15,705 bases of DNA from an uncultured Bacilli bacterium. GTDB taxonomy: Bacteria > Bacillota_I > Bacilli_A > RF39 > UBA660. Where the stretch lies: positions 1 to 15,705 of the forward strand of contig CAJUNF010000033.1 of assembly GCA_910587775.1 (NCBI GenBank). The letters are read 5' to 3'. Below, piece by piece: positions 7,627 to 15,418 of the stretch. A model generated the notes under the pieces. It had not been told where the DNA came from. It saw only the letters and a list, made by a program, of their open reading frames with translations, and did not search any database. The position numbers were made by a program, and so were the translations under genes. How positions within the stretch are numbered: position 1 is the first letter of the stretch; each line of letters begins with the position of its first letter.

Positions 7627-8263
7627 CGCTTTTTGGAGTAGCCTCTATTTTTAATTTTCCTTCAAAGGATCCATTTGTTAATTCTACTTGATTTACATTC
7701 GGATCATTTTCAAGCCATAAACGAAATATCAAATTGTCTGTAGTACCTTTTGGTATTTCTAATGCTACTTTATTTAAAGTTATGTTTTCTGAGGAAGTCA
7801 TAACATTATCTTGTTCTCCATCTAGTGGAGTATCACTTCTTTCGGCTTCTTTAAAACTACCTGTTTCAATTACTGATTCTCCTAAATCAGTTTTACGTAC
7901 TAATTCCCATTTAAAATATTCGCTATATAAATTTTTAGATAAATTTACATTAACTAAATATACATAATATTGTCCACTTACTGTAGAAGTAGAAGAATTT
8001 GTTACAGAAAATTCGACTTTATCAGCTTTATCTTTTATTTCTGTAGATTCGATTAATCCCATTTTCATATTAGAAATAGCAGTTGAATCTGCAAGTGTAC
8101 TCGTAATATGAAATTCTGCTGCTGTTGTATTATCTACATCAGCACTTCCACTTATTTTAGCTGTATAATAGGCATAAGTCATACTAATACCAATTGTTAC
8201 AATAGAGACAATTAAAATTCCTATTTTTATGACATGATTTTTCATTTCTTTATTAGCATCCAT
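7616..8263 (-). CDS. Secreted or surface protein with SipW/TasA-type signal region
   Basis: This 215-residue protein has a basic N-terminus, a hydrophobic segment at residues 11-28 and then TYAYYTAKISGSADVDNTTA from about 29. This resembles the SipW-dependent signal peptide seen in TasA, camelysin and many gut Firmicutes surface proteins, where TxAYF follows the hydrophobic core. The mature part, from about residue 36, has alternating polar and hydrophobic strands (FSVTNSST, YYVYLVNV, LIFRLWLEND, GKLKIEAT) as expected of a beta-sandwich, and it has no cysteine. The ATG at 8261-8263 follows AAGGGAGA (8269-8276) and a good promoter at 8287-8315. A terminator overlaps the stop. No SipW peptidase gene is seen in the window. 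It may be a fibre or matrix-type surface protein, but only the secretion signal supports this. Confidence 0.85.
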   Translation of the reverse strand: MDANKEMKNHVIKIGILIVSIVTIGISMTYAYYTAKISGSADVDNTTAAEFHITSTLADSTAISNMKMGLIESTEIKDKADKVEFSVTNSSTSTVSGQYYVYLVNVNLSKNLYSEYFKWELVRKTDLGESVIETGSFKEAERSDTPLDGEQDNVMTSSENITLNKVALEIPKGTTDNLIFRLWLENDPNVNQVELTNGSFEGKLKIEATPKSENR

Positions 8264-8286
8264 ACGAATCTCCCTTATCTTCTTTT

Positions 8287-8315
8287 ATTATAACTGATTT
8301 TTTATTATTACACAA
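8287..8315 (-). promoter_or_regulatory. Promoter of the SipW/TasA-type protein gene
   Basis: The minus strand shows TTGTGT (8310-8315), a 17-base spacer and a perfect TATAAT (8287-8292). The -10 ends 23 bases before the ATG, leaving a leader of roughly 15 bases that carries AAGGGAGA. Confidence 0.7.
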
Positions 8316-8324
8316 TATTCTAAT

Positions 8325-8966
8325 TTATTTTGTTGGAATATATGACACAATTGCTAATTTATTTTCTTCTTTTATCATCGTTATTTTTGCTGACGTATCA
8401 TATCCTAAGTTTTCAATATATTCCCAATTTATTTCTATTTCATATGCATCTTCTTTTTGATTGTTATAAGTATAAGTTGTTTTTTTAATATCTAATACTT
8501 CAGCATTTTTTACTACTGGAAGGTTTTGTTTTCTTGTATTATAGGAATTATCCTCTACAGTTTTATATATAGTATCTAGTATTTTAGATCGAAAAGATTC
8601 TTTTGCATTTGTATGCAAATATTCTAACCCTCCTATATCGTATTTGCTAGTTTTATTGTCGATTGTGAATAAGTCGATTACAAAAAGTTGTGCTAGAAGT
8701 TTAGCATACTCTTCTTCATTATCATTATTATCTAATATTTCTTTTAGTTCTTTAAATTTTAAACTAAAAATTTCTGTATCACGATCATCTAATGTGTAAT
8801 CATATCCTTCAATTTTATTTGTCACGTTTGCAACATTAGTAATTGGTGGCTTCTCTTCCTTTGGATTTTTGAATACGAATTGAAATAAAATTAGTCCCAA
8901 TAGACATACAATAATAATGGTCCCTAAAATAATTAAAGGAATTTTATATCTTTTTTTCATTTTCAT
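8325..8966 (-). CDS. Single-pass membrane-anchored protein of unknown function
   Basis: I do not recognise this 213-residue protein. It starts with a basic cluster (MKMKKRYK) and one strong hydrophobic helix at about residues 9-32, with no lipobox. The remaining 180 residues would therefore face outward (positive-inside rule). This domain starts with a proline-rich linker (KNPKEEKPP). It then has an acidic helical part (FKELKEILDNNDNEEEYAKLL) and a C-terminal strand-rich part (TYTYNNQKEDAYEIEINWEY, then AKITMIKEENKLAIVSYIP) whose layout would suit an NTF2-like or cystatin-like alpha+beta fold; this is inference. The ATG at 8964-8966 follows AAGG (8975-8978) at 8 bases; a second ATG at 8968-8970 is out of frame. 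It has an extended -10 promoter. No terminator separates it from the SipW-type gene 61 bases downstream, so the two may share transcripts. Confidence 0.82.
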   Translation of the reverse strand: MKMKKRYKIPLIILGTIIIVCLLGLILFQFVFKNPKEEKPPITNVANVTNKIEGYDYTLDDRDTEIFSLKFKELKEILDNNDNEEEYAKLLAQLFVIDLFTIDNKTSKYDIGGLEYLHTNAKESFRSKILDTIYKTVEDNSYNTRKQNLPVVKNAEVLDIKKTTYTYNNQKEDAYEIEINWEYIENLGYDTSAKITMIKEENKLAIVSYIPTK

Positions 8967-8991
8967 TCATATTACCTTCTTTTATTTTTTC

Positions 8992-9000
8992 ATTATATCA
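8992..9000 (-). promoter_or_regulatory. Extended -10 promoter of the 213-residue membrane protein gene
   Basis: TGATATAAT on the minus strand is a perfect TATAAT (8992-8997) with the TGn extension (8998-9000). No good -35 is visible, as is usual for extended -10 promoters. It ends 25 bases before the ATG at 8966 and lies just after the terminator of the glycan operon. Confidence 0.65.
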
Positions 9001-9021
9001 TAATATTAAAAGAAGAATATG

Positions 9022-9053
9022 AAAAAAGAAGAAAGTTTTTCAATTTTCTTCTT
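9022..9053 (-). terminator. Terminator of the glycan operon, stop codon in the loop
   Basis: On the minus strand, AAGAAGAAA (9045-9053) pairs perfectly with TTTCTTCTT (9026-9034) around a 10-base loop (9035-9044) that holds the TGA stop (9040-9042). A U run from 9022-9025 follows. The 5' arm encodes the last residues of the membrane protein. Confidence 0.7.
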
Positions 9054-10593
9054 GGTATTTTATAATTAGTGAACTTGGTAAGTCATAATATTCTTTAATC
9101 CAAACGTAGATATATTCCCAACCTTCCAAATATGGTTGATCTGAGGCATAAACAATGTCTGGAAGTTTTGTTAGATGTACTTCTTCTATATTATCTCCTC
9201 TTTTTATTTTTCTTGACACTTCTTTTAAAAGAAGATCATTATTTTTATTCACTTCTACATTTTTATAATATCCTTTCATAATTGTTAAGGCATTCAATGA
9301 ACAAAAAATCATAAAAGGAATCAAAATGTAATTGATAGAAAACTTTGTTTCGTTTAAAAAGTGAATTAATATGTTAATAACTAAGATAAAAACAATTAAA
9401 TTAAATATTATGGCACTTCTACTTGGGAAATATGGTGCAACGATCATAGCACCTTGAGAACAAATGGCGCTTATTATTAAATAAATATTGTTCCAAGATT
9501 TTCTTTGGATAAAATAGATAATATAAGAATATCCTAAACAGGTTACACTTAATAAGCAAATTATACTTAAAATAAATTTATGATTCATAAATAGTTCACT
9601 CATAAATCCAAAGTAAGATTGTTTGTAAGTGATTTGGAAAAGGAACATTATTATATTAGTAATTAATACTATACTATTTATTTTTTGATTTCCACATTTT
9701 TGATTTCTATTTTTATAGGCACAGTATACTGATACGATCATAAATAAAACTGTAAAATATCTGTTGTCATTTCCAAATATACCTAAAACTATTTCTGGTA
9801 TGTTTTTAGTAATCTTTCCTAATAAAGATAGATTATAGAATATTTGATTTGCTTCATGACCAATACGAGCTTTAGTTCCTGGTGATAACATTAAAAATAA
9901 AAATGCTAGTAATGAACTTAAACAAAAGATTAGATCACTTTTATTTAGTTTTTTATTTTTTATTGTATTTACAATAGTATTTAACAAAATATATACAAAC
10001 ATTCCAACTGCTATTTGTTCTTGAGAAAAGGTTGCTAAAAAAATTAAGATTGCTAAAAATAGTATTTGAAATAAATTATCATATTTATTTTTCCACTTTT
10101 GATAAAAGTAGATGAACGCAAAGAAAAATACCATTGGAATTACATATAAGCAAGAAGCTGTAAACCAATAAAAGCTACTGCGCATTTGCATAATTTCAAA
10201 AATGCCGTAGCAACTAACTGCAAATAAGGCTATTTTCCAATCTTTTTCTTTAGAATCTTTTGTTCCCAATAAATAAATTAATAAAAATATAAGCATAATT
10301 ACTATACTTTGAAAAATTCTATACACATTTAAATCAATGTGACATAGAAAGATTTCATAGAAGAAACCTAAAATTCTTCCACCCCAATGCATGTAATGAA
10401 GTCCTAAAAATTTTAAGATATCAAAAAATCCAAATGAAGTTCCTGATACACCTACATTTACTTCATAAGATAATGATAGATATCCAAAATCATCATGATA
10501 TAAAAATACTAAAAAGTGTTGTGCTATTAAATAAATTAGAAATATGCTGAATACTAAAATTATTTTCCAATTTTGTTTTATTTTTTCCATCAT
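9040..10593 (-). CDS. Multi-pass membrane protein of the DUF6056/GtrII-like group, putative glycosyltransferase
   Basis: This 517-residue protein has roughly eleven or twelve hydrophobic helices and a soluble C-terminal tail (about 445-517). Motifs that I associate with DUF6056/GtrII-like proteins are visible: HDDFGY (33-38) after the first helix, HWGGR (69-73), SFYWFTAS (140-147), FSQEQ (189-193) and SPGTKAR (237-243). In GT-C type enzymes such acidic residues in the first outer loop are catalytic, and the sugar donor is usually polyprenyl-phosphate linked. By analogy this protein may add a side-branch sugar to a surface polymer on the outer face of the membrane. The ATG at 10591-10593 overlaps the TGA of the preceding GT gene (ATGA) and follows AGGTGAG, which supports this start; a second ATG follows directly. 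Last gene of the operon. The family call is by motif recall and the enzymatic role is inferred. Confidence 0.8.
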   Translation of the reverse strand: MMEKIKQNWKIILVFSIFLIYLIAQHFLVFLYHDDFGYLSLSYEVNVGVSGTSFGFFDILKFLGLHYMHWGGRILGFFYEIFLCHIDLNVYRIFQSIVIMLIFLLIYLLGTKDSKEKDWKIALFAVSCYGIFEIMQMRSSFYWFTASCLYVIPMVFFFAFIYFYQKWKNKYDNLFQILFLAILIFLATFSQEQIAVGMFVYILLNTIVNTIKNKKLNKSDLIFCLSSLLAFLFLMLSPGTKARIGHEANQIFYNLSLLGKITKNIPEIVLGIFGNDNRYFTVLFMIVSVYCAYKNRNQKCGNQKINSIVLITNIIMFLFQITYKQSYFGFMSELFMNHKFILSIICLLSVTCLGYSYIIYFIQRKSWNNIYLIISAICSQGAMIVAPYFPSRSAIIFNLIVFILVINILIHFLNETKFSINYILIPFMIFCSLNALTIMKGYYKNVEVNKNNDLLLKEVSRKIKRGDNIEEVHLTKLPDIVYASDQPYLEGWEYIYVWIKEYYDLPSSLIIKYQEEN

Positions 10594-12527
10594 TTTTTCT
10601 CACCTAAATTTTCATTTATATTGATATTCCAAACTTTTTCTAAAAACTCATATCGTTTCTTAATTTGCTTTTTTTGAAATTCATTTAAGCCATATTTTTT
10701 TTCAATCTCAGTATGAATTTTTTTTATTTCATTAAAATGCGCTTGTTTTTTTGTTACTGAAGTTACATTACTTCCATGAATACGATAATAATTACAAGCT
10801 TTATTTGTAAAAGCAACATCCCCGTTGTTCATAAGTTCTAAATAAAACATCCAATCTCCAGCTTGTTTTAGTTGTTTGGATTTTTCAAAAATATTTTTGT
10901 AATCATCTTTTTTTAAAAGAGCTGAAGATACATTTGCAATAGTACAATTTAAAAATGCATAATCTTCTATTTCTTTTTTTCCATTTATAATGTAGTTATG
11001 ATTCCAATGACCAGAATTTTGTATATCAATTTCTTTTTTGATTGAGGAAACTAATATTTTCCCAATTGCGTCAATCATAGATGTATCACAATAGCTAATC
11101 ATTATATTATGTTTTTTTTTAATTGGTTTTATTAATTCTTTTAAAAGATTTTTATTACAATAATCATCAGCTTCACAAATCCATATATAATCTCCACTTG
11201 CTAAATTAAATCCTTTTTCCCATTGAATAAATGGAGACCCGCTATTTTCTTTGTTGTATACTTTTTTTATTTTTATATAGGGATCAATTACTTCTATTAT
11301 TTTATCTATTAATTTACAGCTATTATCTTTTGAATTATCATCTAAAAAAATAATTTCATGAATTTTTACTTTTTGTCTTAAAATACTTGTAACTCGTTGT
11401 ATCAAAAACTTTTCATAATTATAATTTGGAATTACTACTGATATTTTTGGATATTGATTTTTTTTTCTAGCTTGCTCTTTTGCTAAGTTTAATATATCTT
11501 CCATAGAATCATTTATTAATGGTATTGTTTGAAATTTCTTTTTTATAAAATGGTATAAAGATATAAAATGGTTTGTAATTGAAAAGCACTTATGAAATTC
11601 TAAAAATAGTAACAAGCGATAATAATATCCAGTTTTTCTTCCTGAGTTTTTATAAAAATCATTTAAGAATTGATTATTTAAAATATTATATTTTTTCGTT
11701 TTTTTATAAAAAGTTTTTAAAACTTTTTTTCGTTCTTTTGCATTTGAAATTTTTGTTATCTCATAGAAAAATAATAAAATAATCTGATTAAATATAATTG
11801 CATCTTTTATTTTGGTATCTTTATTTTTTATTTTTTTTAAGGTATGATCTACTCCATAGCAGATGTCAAACTTCTTTTCTGTAAACTCCGAATTTTGAAT
11901 AGAACTTTCTCTTTGAATATAATAATAATAACTATCTTTTACATATGATACTTTTTTTGCTTTTAATATTAAAGGTATTACTACTGCAATATCTTCATTT
12001 ATTTTGCCAACATCAAACGGATCTGGATCAAAAAGACTTTTTAAAAATAATTTGTTACAGCAAGATGCTGCTAAACCAACATTAATGTATGATAATTTAC
12101 CTTCTTCTTTTTTATTACAACATTCACAAATTAATGATGTACCATCTTTTTCAAAAATACTTTTTATGTCACACACTGCTATTTCTGATTCTGAACTTTT
12201 TATACAATGCATTAATTTTTCATAATAATCTGGATCAATGTAATCATCTGAATCAATAAAACCAACATAAGTTCCACTAGATTTACTAAGTCCTAAATTT
12301 CTTGAATATGCTAGACCTTTGTTTTCTTTATTTGAAAAAAGAAGAATACGAGAATCCTTTTTTTCATATTCTTCTAAAATATTTTGAGTATTATCTTTAG
12401 AACAGTCATTTATAATAATGATTTCTAAATTTTGATAACTTTGTTTTATTAAAGAATCTATACATTTTCTAATATATTTTTCTGTATTGTATGCACAAAC
12501 AATAATGGATATTTTTTCTTTTTTCAT
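10590..12527 (-). CDS. Tandem GT2 glycosyltransferase (two GT-A domains, order B-A)
   Basis: This 645-residue cytoplasmic protein has two family 2 glycosyltransferase domains. The first (about 5-330, type B) has SIIVCAYNTEKYIRKC (7-22), the INDCSKDNT nucleotide-binding loop (39-47), the metal-binding DSDDY (92-96) and NEDI (177-180). The second (about 360-600, type A) has SVVIPNYNYEKFL (363-375), LDDNSKDNS (395-403), CEADDY (451-456) and AGDWMFY (556-562). Both domains keep the expected donor and metal-binding acidic residues, so both look active. They would use nucleotide sugars to extend a lipid-linked glycan at the inner face of the membrane. The ATG at 12525-12527 follows AGGAG (12533-12537), which overlaps the TAG stop of the gene before it, 8 bases upstream, implying coupled translation. 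Both domains have counterparts, in reverse order, in the 960-residue protein. Confidence 0.92.
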   Translation of the reverse strand: MKKEKISIIVCAYNTEKYIRKCIDSLIKQSYQNLEIIIINDCSKDNTQNILEEYEKKDSRILLFSNKENKGLAYSRNLGLSKSSGTYVGFIDSDDYIDPDYYEKLMHCIKSSESEIAVCDIKSIFEKDGTSLICECCNKKEEGKLSYINVGLAASCCNKLFLKSLFDPDPFDVGKINEDIAVVIPLILKAKKVSYVKDSYYYYIQRESSIQNSEFTEKKFDICYGVDHTLKKIKNKDTKIKDAIIFNQIILLFFYEITKISNAKERKKVLKTFYKKTKKYNILNNQFLNDFYKNSGRKTGYYYRLLLFLEFHKCFSITNHFISLYHFIKKKFQTIPLINDSMEDILNLAKEQARKKNQYPKISVVIPNYNYEKFLIQRVTSILRQKVKIHEIIFLDDNSKDNSCKLIDKIIEVIDPYIKIKKVYNKENSGSPFIQWEKGFNLASGDYIWICEADDYCNKNLLKELIKPIKKKHNIMISYCDTSMIDAIGKILVSSIKKEIDIQNSGHWNHNYIINGKKEIEDYAFLNCTIANVSSALLKKDDYKNIFEKSKQLKQAGDWMFYLELMNNGDVAFTNKACNYYRIHGSNVTSVTKKQAHFNEIKKIHTEIEKKYGLNEFQKKQIKKRYEFLEKVWNININENLGEKK

Positions 12528-12532
12528 AATAA

Positions 12533-12537
12533 CTCCT
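12533..12537 (-). promoter_or_regulatory. Ribosome binding site overlapping the stop codon of the upstream GT gene
   Basis: AGGAG on the minus strand shares two bases with the TAG stop (12536-12538) of the 960-residue gene and lies 5 bases before the ATG at 12525-12527. A terminating ribosome would sit on this site, which suggests translational coupling. Confidence 0.75.
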
Positions 12538-15418
12538 ATCGCATTTTAATTTGTAAATATAAATCTAATTTTTTTATGTTTTTCATTTTGATGTAATGTA
12601 GTAATTTTGTTAAATGATATTCTTTTAAGTATTCTTTTACATAAGGGTTTGTTTCAATATCTTCAAATTCTTCAATATAATCGCAAAATAATTTGTAGTA
12701 TTTCATTCTTTCTTTTCTTTTTTGTTTGCATATTATAAAAATTAATAATCCAATAATTTGATGTGTATAAATACTTCCTTTTATTTCAGTTATGTGTTTC
12801 GCATTTATTTTCTCTAAATGTTCAAAACAATTTTTTATTGCTTCAAATATTACAAATCGCTTTTCATTAAATGCACTATTTTGGATTGACCCTGTTCTTT
12901 GATAATAAAAATAAAATGGTGAATCAACATGTTCTATTACTTTCGCTTTTTCAAATAAAATAGGATTAGTTGCTAGATCTTCATTATTTTTTCCTTCTGG
13001 GTATTCTAGATCTTTCATCAAATCTCTTTTAATTAATTTATTACAAGAAGTAGCCATTAACGGATTATCAACTAATTGCAAGAATTCATCTTCCCTATCG
13101 TAATTTTTCATAGAAAAGAATATTCTTTCACCGTTATCGAAATCCTCTACCATGTCACAATATACAATATCAGCATTTGTTTCTAAAGCCTTTTTTAACA
13201 TAGTAACATACATATTTGGAGCAACATAATCATCAGAATCCAAATAAATGATATAACGACCTTTTGAAAATTTTTTACCATAATTTTTAGCACTTGATAG
13301 TCCACCATTTTTTTTGTGATGACCAAAAACAATGTTAGGATATTTTTTTTCGTATTCATCTATTATGCTTTTACTATTATCTGGACTACCATCATTAACA
13401 ATGATAATTTCCGTTTTAGGCGGTATTTTTACTAATACTGAATCAAGACATTTTCGCAAGTACTTCTCTGTATTATATACAGGTACAATGATTGATAATA
13501 ATATTTCGTCTTTTACTTTTGATTTTTTTAATATTTCTTCAAAAGGAATTTCTAATAGTCTTATTTCTTCTTCTCCAAGCATAAACCGTCGTTTTAACAT
13601 ACTACGATATATATCTATTTTTTCTAATACATCATTACTTAATTTATGATTGTTTATAATCATATTTTGAATTTTCAAAACTTCTAAATAGTGTAAATCG
13701 CCTTTAGTTGTTAAAGTTACACTTTTACTATGCATGCGGTGATAGTTTAATGATTTATGATTATACGAAAGACTTCCATGTTCTAAAACTTTAGCATAAA
13801 AGTACCAATCTCCTGATAGTTTAAAATCTTCAGCTTCTTTTAAGTATTTTTCATAAGGAATATCTTTTCTTCTTTTAAATATTACTGAGGAAACATTTGC
13901 TATTGTATTGTTAATACAAAGGGTACTTTCTATTTCTTTTTTTCCAGTTTCAATATAATCTTTATTCCATTTTTCTGTATGAAAAATATCTATCCATTCT
14001 CTTAAATTGGACATTAATAACTTATTATTTTCGTCTATTGTTAAAGATTCTGTATAAGATAATATAACGTTTGGATCTTTAAATGCATTCATAGCTTTTT
14101 CTAATAATTTTGGATGAGCACTGTCATCTGCTTCACAAATCCATACATAATCTCCATTTGAAACTTCAAAACATTTTCTCCACTGAGCGAAAACACCACT
14201 ATTTTTTTTGTTGGGTAAGAATTTGACGGGAAGATTAGGATACTTCTTTTTTATGTCTTTTATTTTTTCTTCTATAACTTTCACACTATTGTCTTTTGAA
14301 ACATCATCTAAGATGATTAATTCAGAAATTTTATAACTTTGGTTTAAAATAGAATCTATTCTTTCTACAAGATAGTTTTCATAGTTGTAATTTGGAACAA
14401 TTACAGAAACTTTTTCATATCCTTTTTGTTGAGGTTTTATCCACTTTTTATTGATTGAAATTTTTGATTCGTATACTTGTGGAATATTTTCATAAATCGT
14501 TAAAATTAGTAGTAGGAATACTGGTATCATAGAATTTACTATTACTATTTGTTCTGATTTTAATAAAAATGCAAGTAAAAAAAATAGTAAAACAAATCCT
14601 CGGCATAAATATCCCATTTTTCTTTCTTTATGATAGAAGGAATATATCGTACCAATAACAGATATTGTAATCAATATTAATAAAAGATAAATGCTAATAT
14701 TATTCATAGTTATATCTTTTATTGGTAACCAACTCACTTTTGCAATAGGTAAAATTATATATCCTATTAACATAGCTGGTGATAATTTTATCGCACTTTT
14801 AATTCCTCTTTTACGTGAAATTATGAATAATAAAAATAACATATTTAAAATAGTTAAGGCACTTACTTCAAAAACAAGAGATAAGAAAAAGCCAATTAGA
14901 AAAGTGAAAATGTAATTTTTCTTACGATATATTGCAAGATCATCAAATAGTGTTGTAATGTATAACGATAAATTTACTACAAAAGGAATCATAATCGTAT
15001 TTAGATTCATAGAAGAAAAACTAATGAAATTAAATATACTTAACAAAATTAAACTAAAAATCCATTTCACTTTGTCTTGTTCTTTTCGAATAAATAATGA
15101 AAAAAATACTCCTGATAATATTTGGATTATGAACAAAAGAAATAGTTCATTTTTCCAACAATTTATCGAAAAGAACAAAAAGATTATAGTATTTATTACT
15201 AAAAAGATGAAATAACAAGATATTATCTTTTTGCGATTTATTGTAATCATTTTAAGAACATTATGATAAATTATATTTAATATTAAGAAACTTAATATTC
15301 CTATTAAAATAGTTAACCAAAAAGAGAATGGTGATAAGCTTTTATATAAGCAATAACTTGCTATACTTATTGTTATTATATATATCATTTGAATTAAAGT
15401 TAAAATTTTTTTGTTCAT
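12536..15418 (-). CDS. Membrane-anchored tandem GT2 glycosyltransferase (TM region, then domains A-B)
   Basis: This 960-residue protein has three parts. Residues 1-310 hold about ten hydrophobic helices with no recognised motif. Residues 336-600 are a type A GT2 domain: SVIVPNYNYENYL (338-350), LDDVSKDNS (370-378), CEADD (428-432), SGDWYFY (535-541). Residues 640-900 are a type B GT2 domain: SIIVPVYNTEKYLRKC (642-657), VNDGSPDNS (674-682), LDSDDY (726-731), NEDL (812-815), QRTGSIQNSAF (840-850). Both GT domains keep the acidic motifs and look active; they would face the cytoplasm beside the membrane part. The latter could handle a lipid carrier or be only an anchor; I cannot tell which. The ATG at 15416-15418 overlaps the TGA of the preceding GT gene and follows GGAGG at 10 bases. 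The domain pair is shared, in reverse order, with the next gene. Confidence 0.92.
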   Translation of the reverse strand: MNKKILTLIQMIYIITISIASYCLYKSLSPFSFWLTILIGILSFLILNIIYHNVLKMITINRKKIISCYFIFLVINTIIFLFFSINCWKNELFLLFIIQILSGVFFSLFIRKEQDKVKWIFSLILLSIFNFISFSSMNLNTIMIPFVVNLSLYITTLFDDLAIYRKKNYIFTFLIGFFLSLVFEVSALTILNMLFLLFIISRKRGIKSAIKLSPAMLIGYIILPIAKVSWLPIKDITMNNISIYLLLILITISVIGTIYSFYHKERKMGYLCRGFVLLFFLLAFLLKSEQIVIVNSMIPVFLLLILTIYENIPQVYESKISINKKWIKPQQKGYEKVSVIVPNYNYENYLVERIDSILNQSYKISELIILDDVSKDNSVKVIEEKIKDIKKKYPNLPVKFLPNKKNSGVFAQWRKCFEVSNGDYVWICEADDSAHPKLLEKAMNAFKDPNVILSYTESLTIDENNKLLMSNLREWIDIFHTEKWNKDYIETGKKEIESTLCINNTIANVSSVIFKRRKDIPYEKYLKEAEDFKLSGDWYFYAKVLEHGSLSYNHKSLNYHRMHSKSVTLTTKGDLHYLEVLKIQNMIINNHKLSNDVLEKIDIYRSMLKRRFMLGEEEIRLLEIPFEEILKKSKVKDEILLSIIVPVYNTEKYLRKCLDSVLVKIPPKTEIIIVNDGSPDNSKSIIDEYEKKYPNIVFGHHKKNGGLSSAKNYGKKFSKGRYIIYLDSDDYVAPNMYVTMLKKALETNADIVYCDMVEDFDNGERIFFSMKNYDREDEFLQLVDNPLMATSCNKLIKRDLMKDLEYPEGKNNEDLATNPILFEKAKVIEHVDSPFYFYYQRTGSIQNSAFNEKRFVIFEAIKNCFEHLEKINAKHITEIKGSIYTHQIIGLLIFIICKQKRKERMKYYKLFCDYIEEFEDIETNPYVKEYLKEYHLTKLLHYIKMKNIKKLDLYLQIKMR

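Noticed and set aside
11579..15215. Several plus-strand open frames within the GT genes
   Set aside because: All are antisense to GT domains or membrane helices, AT-rich and without start signals or family features.
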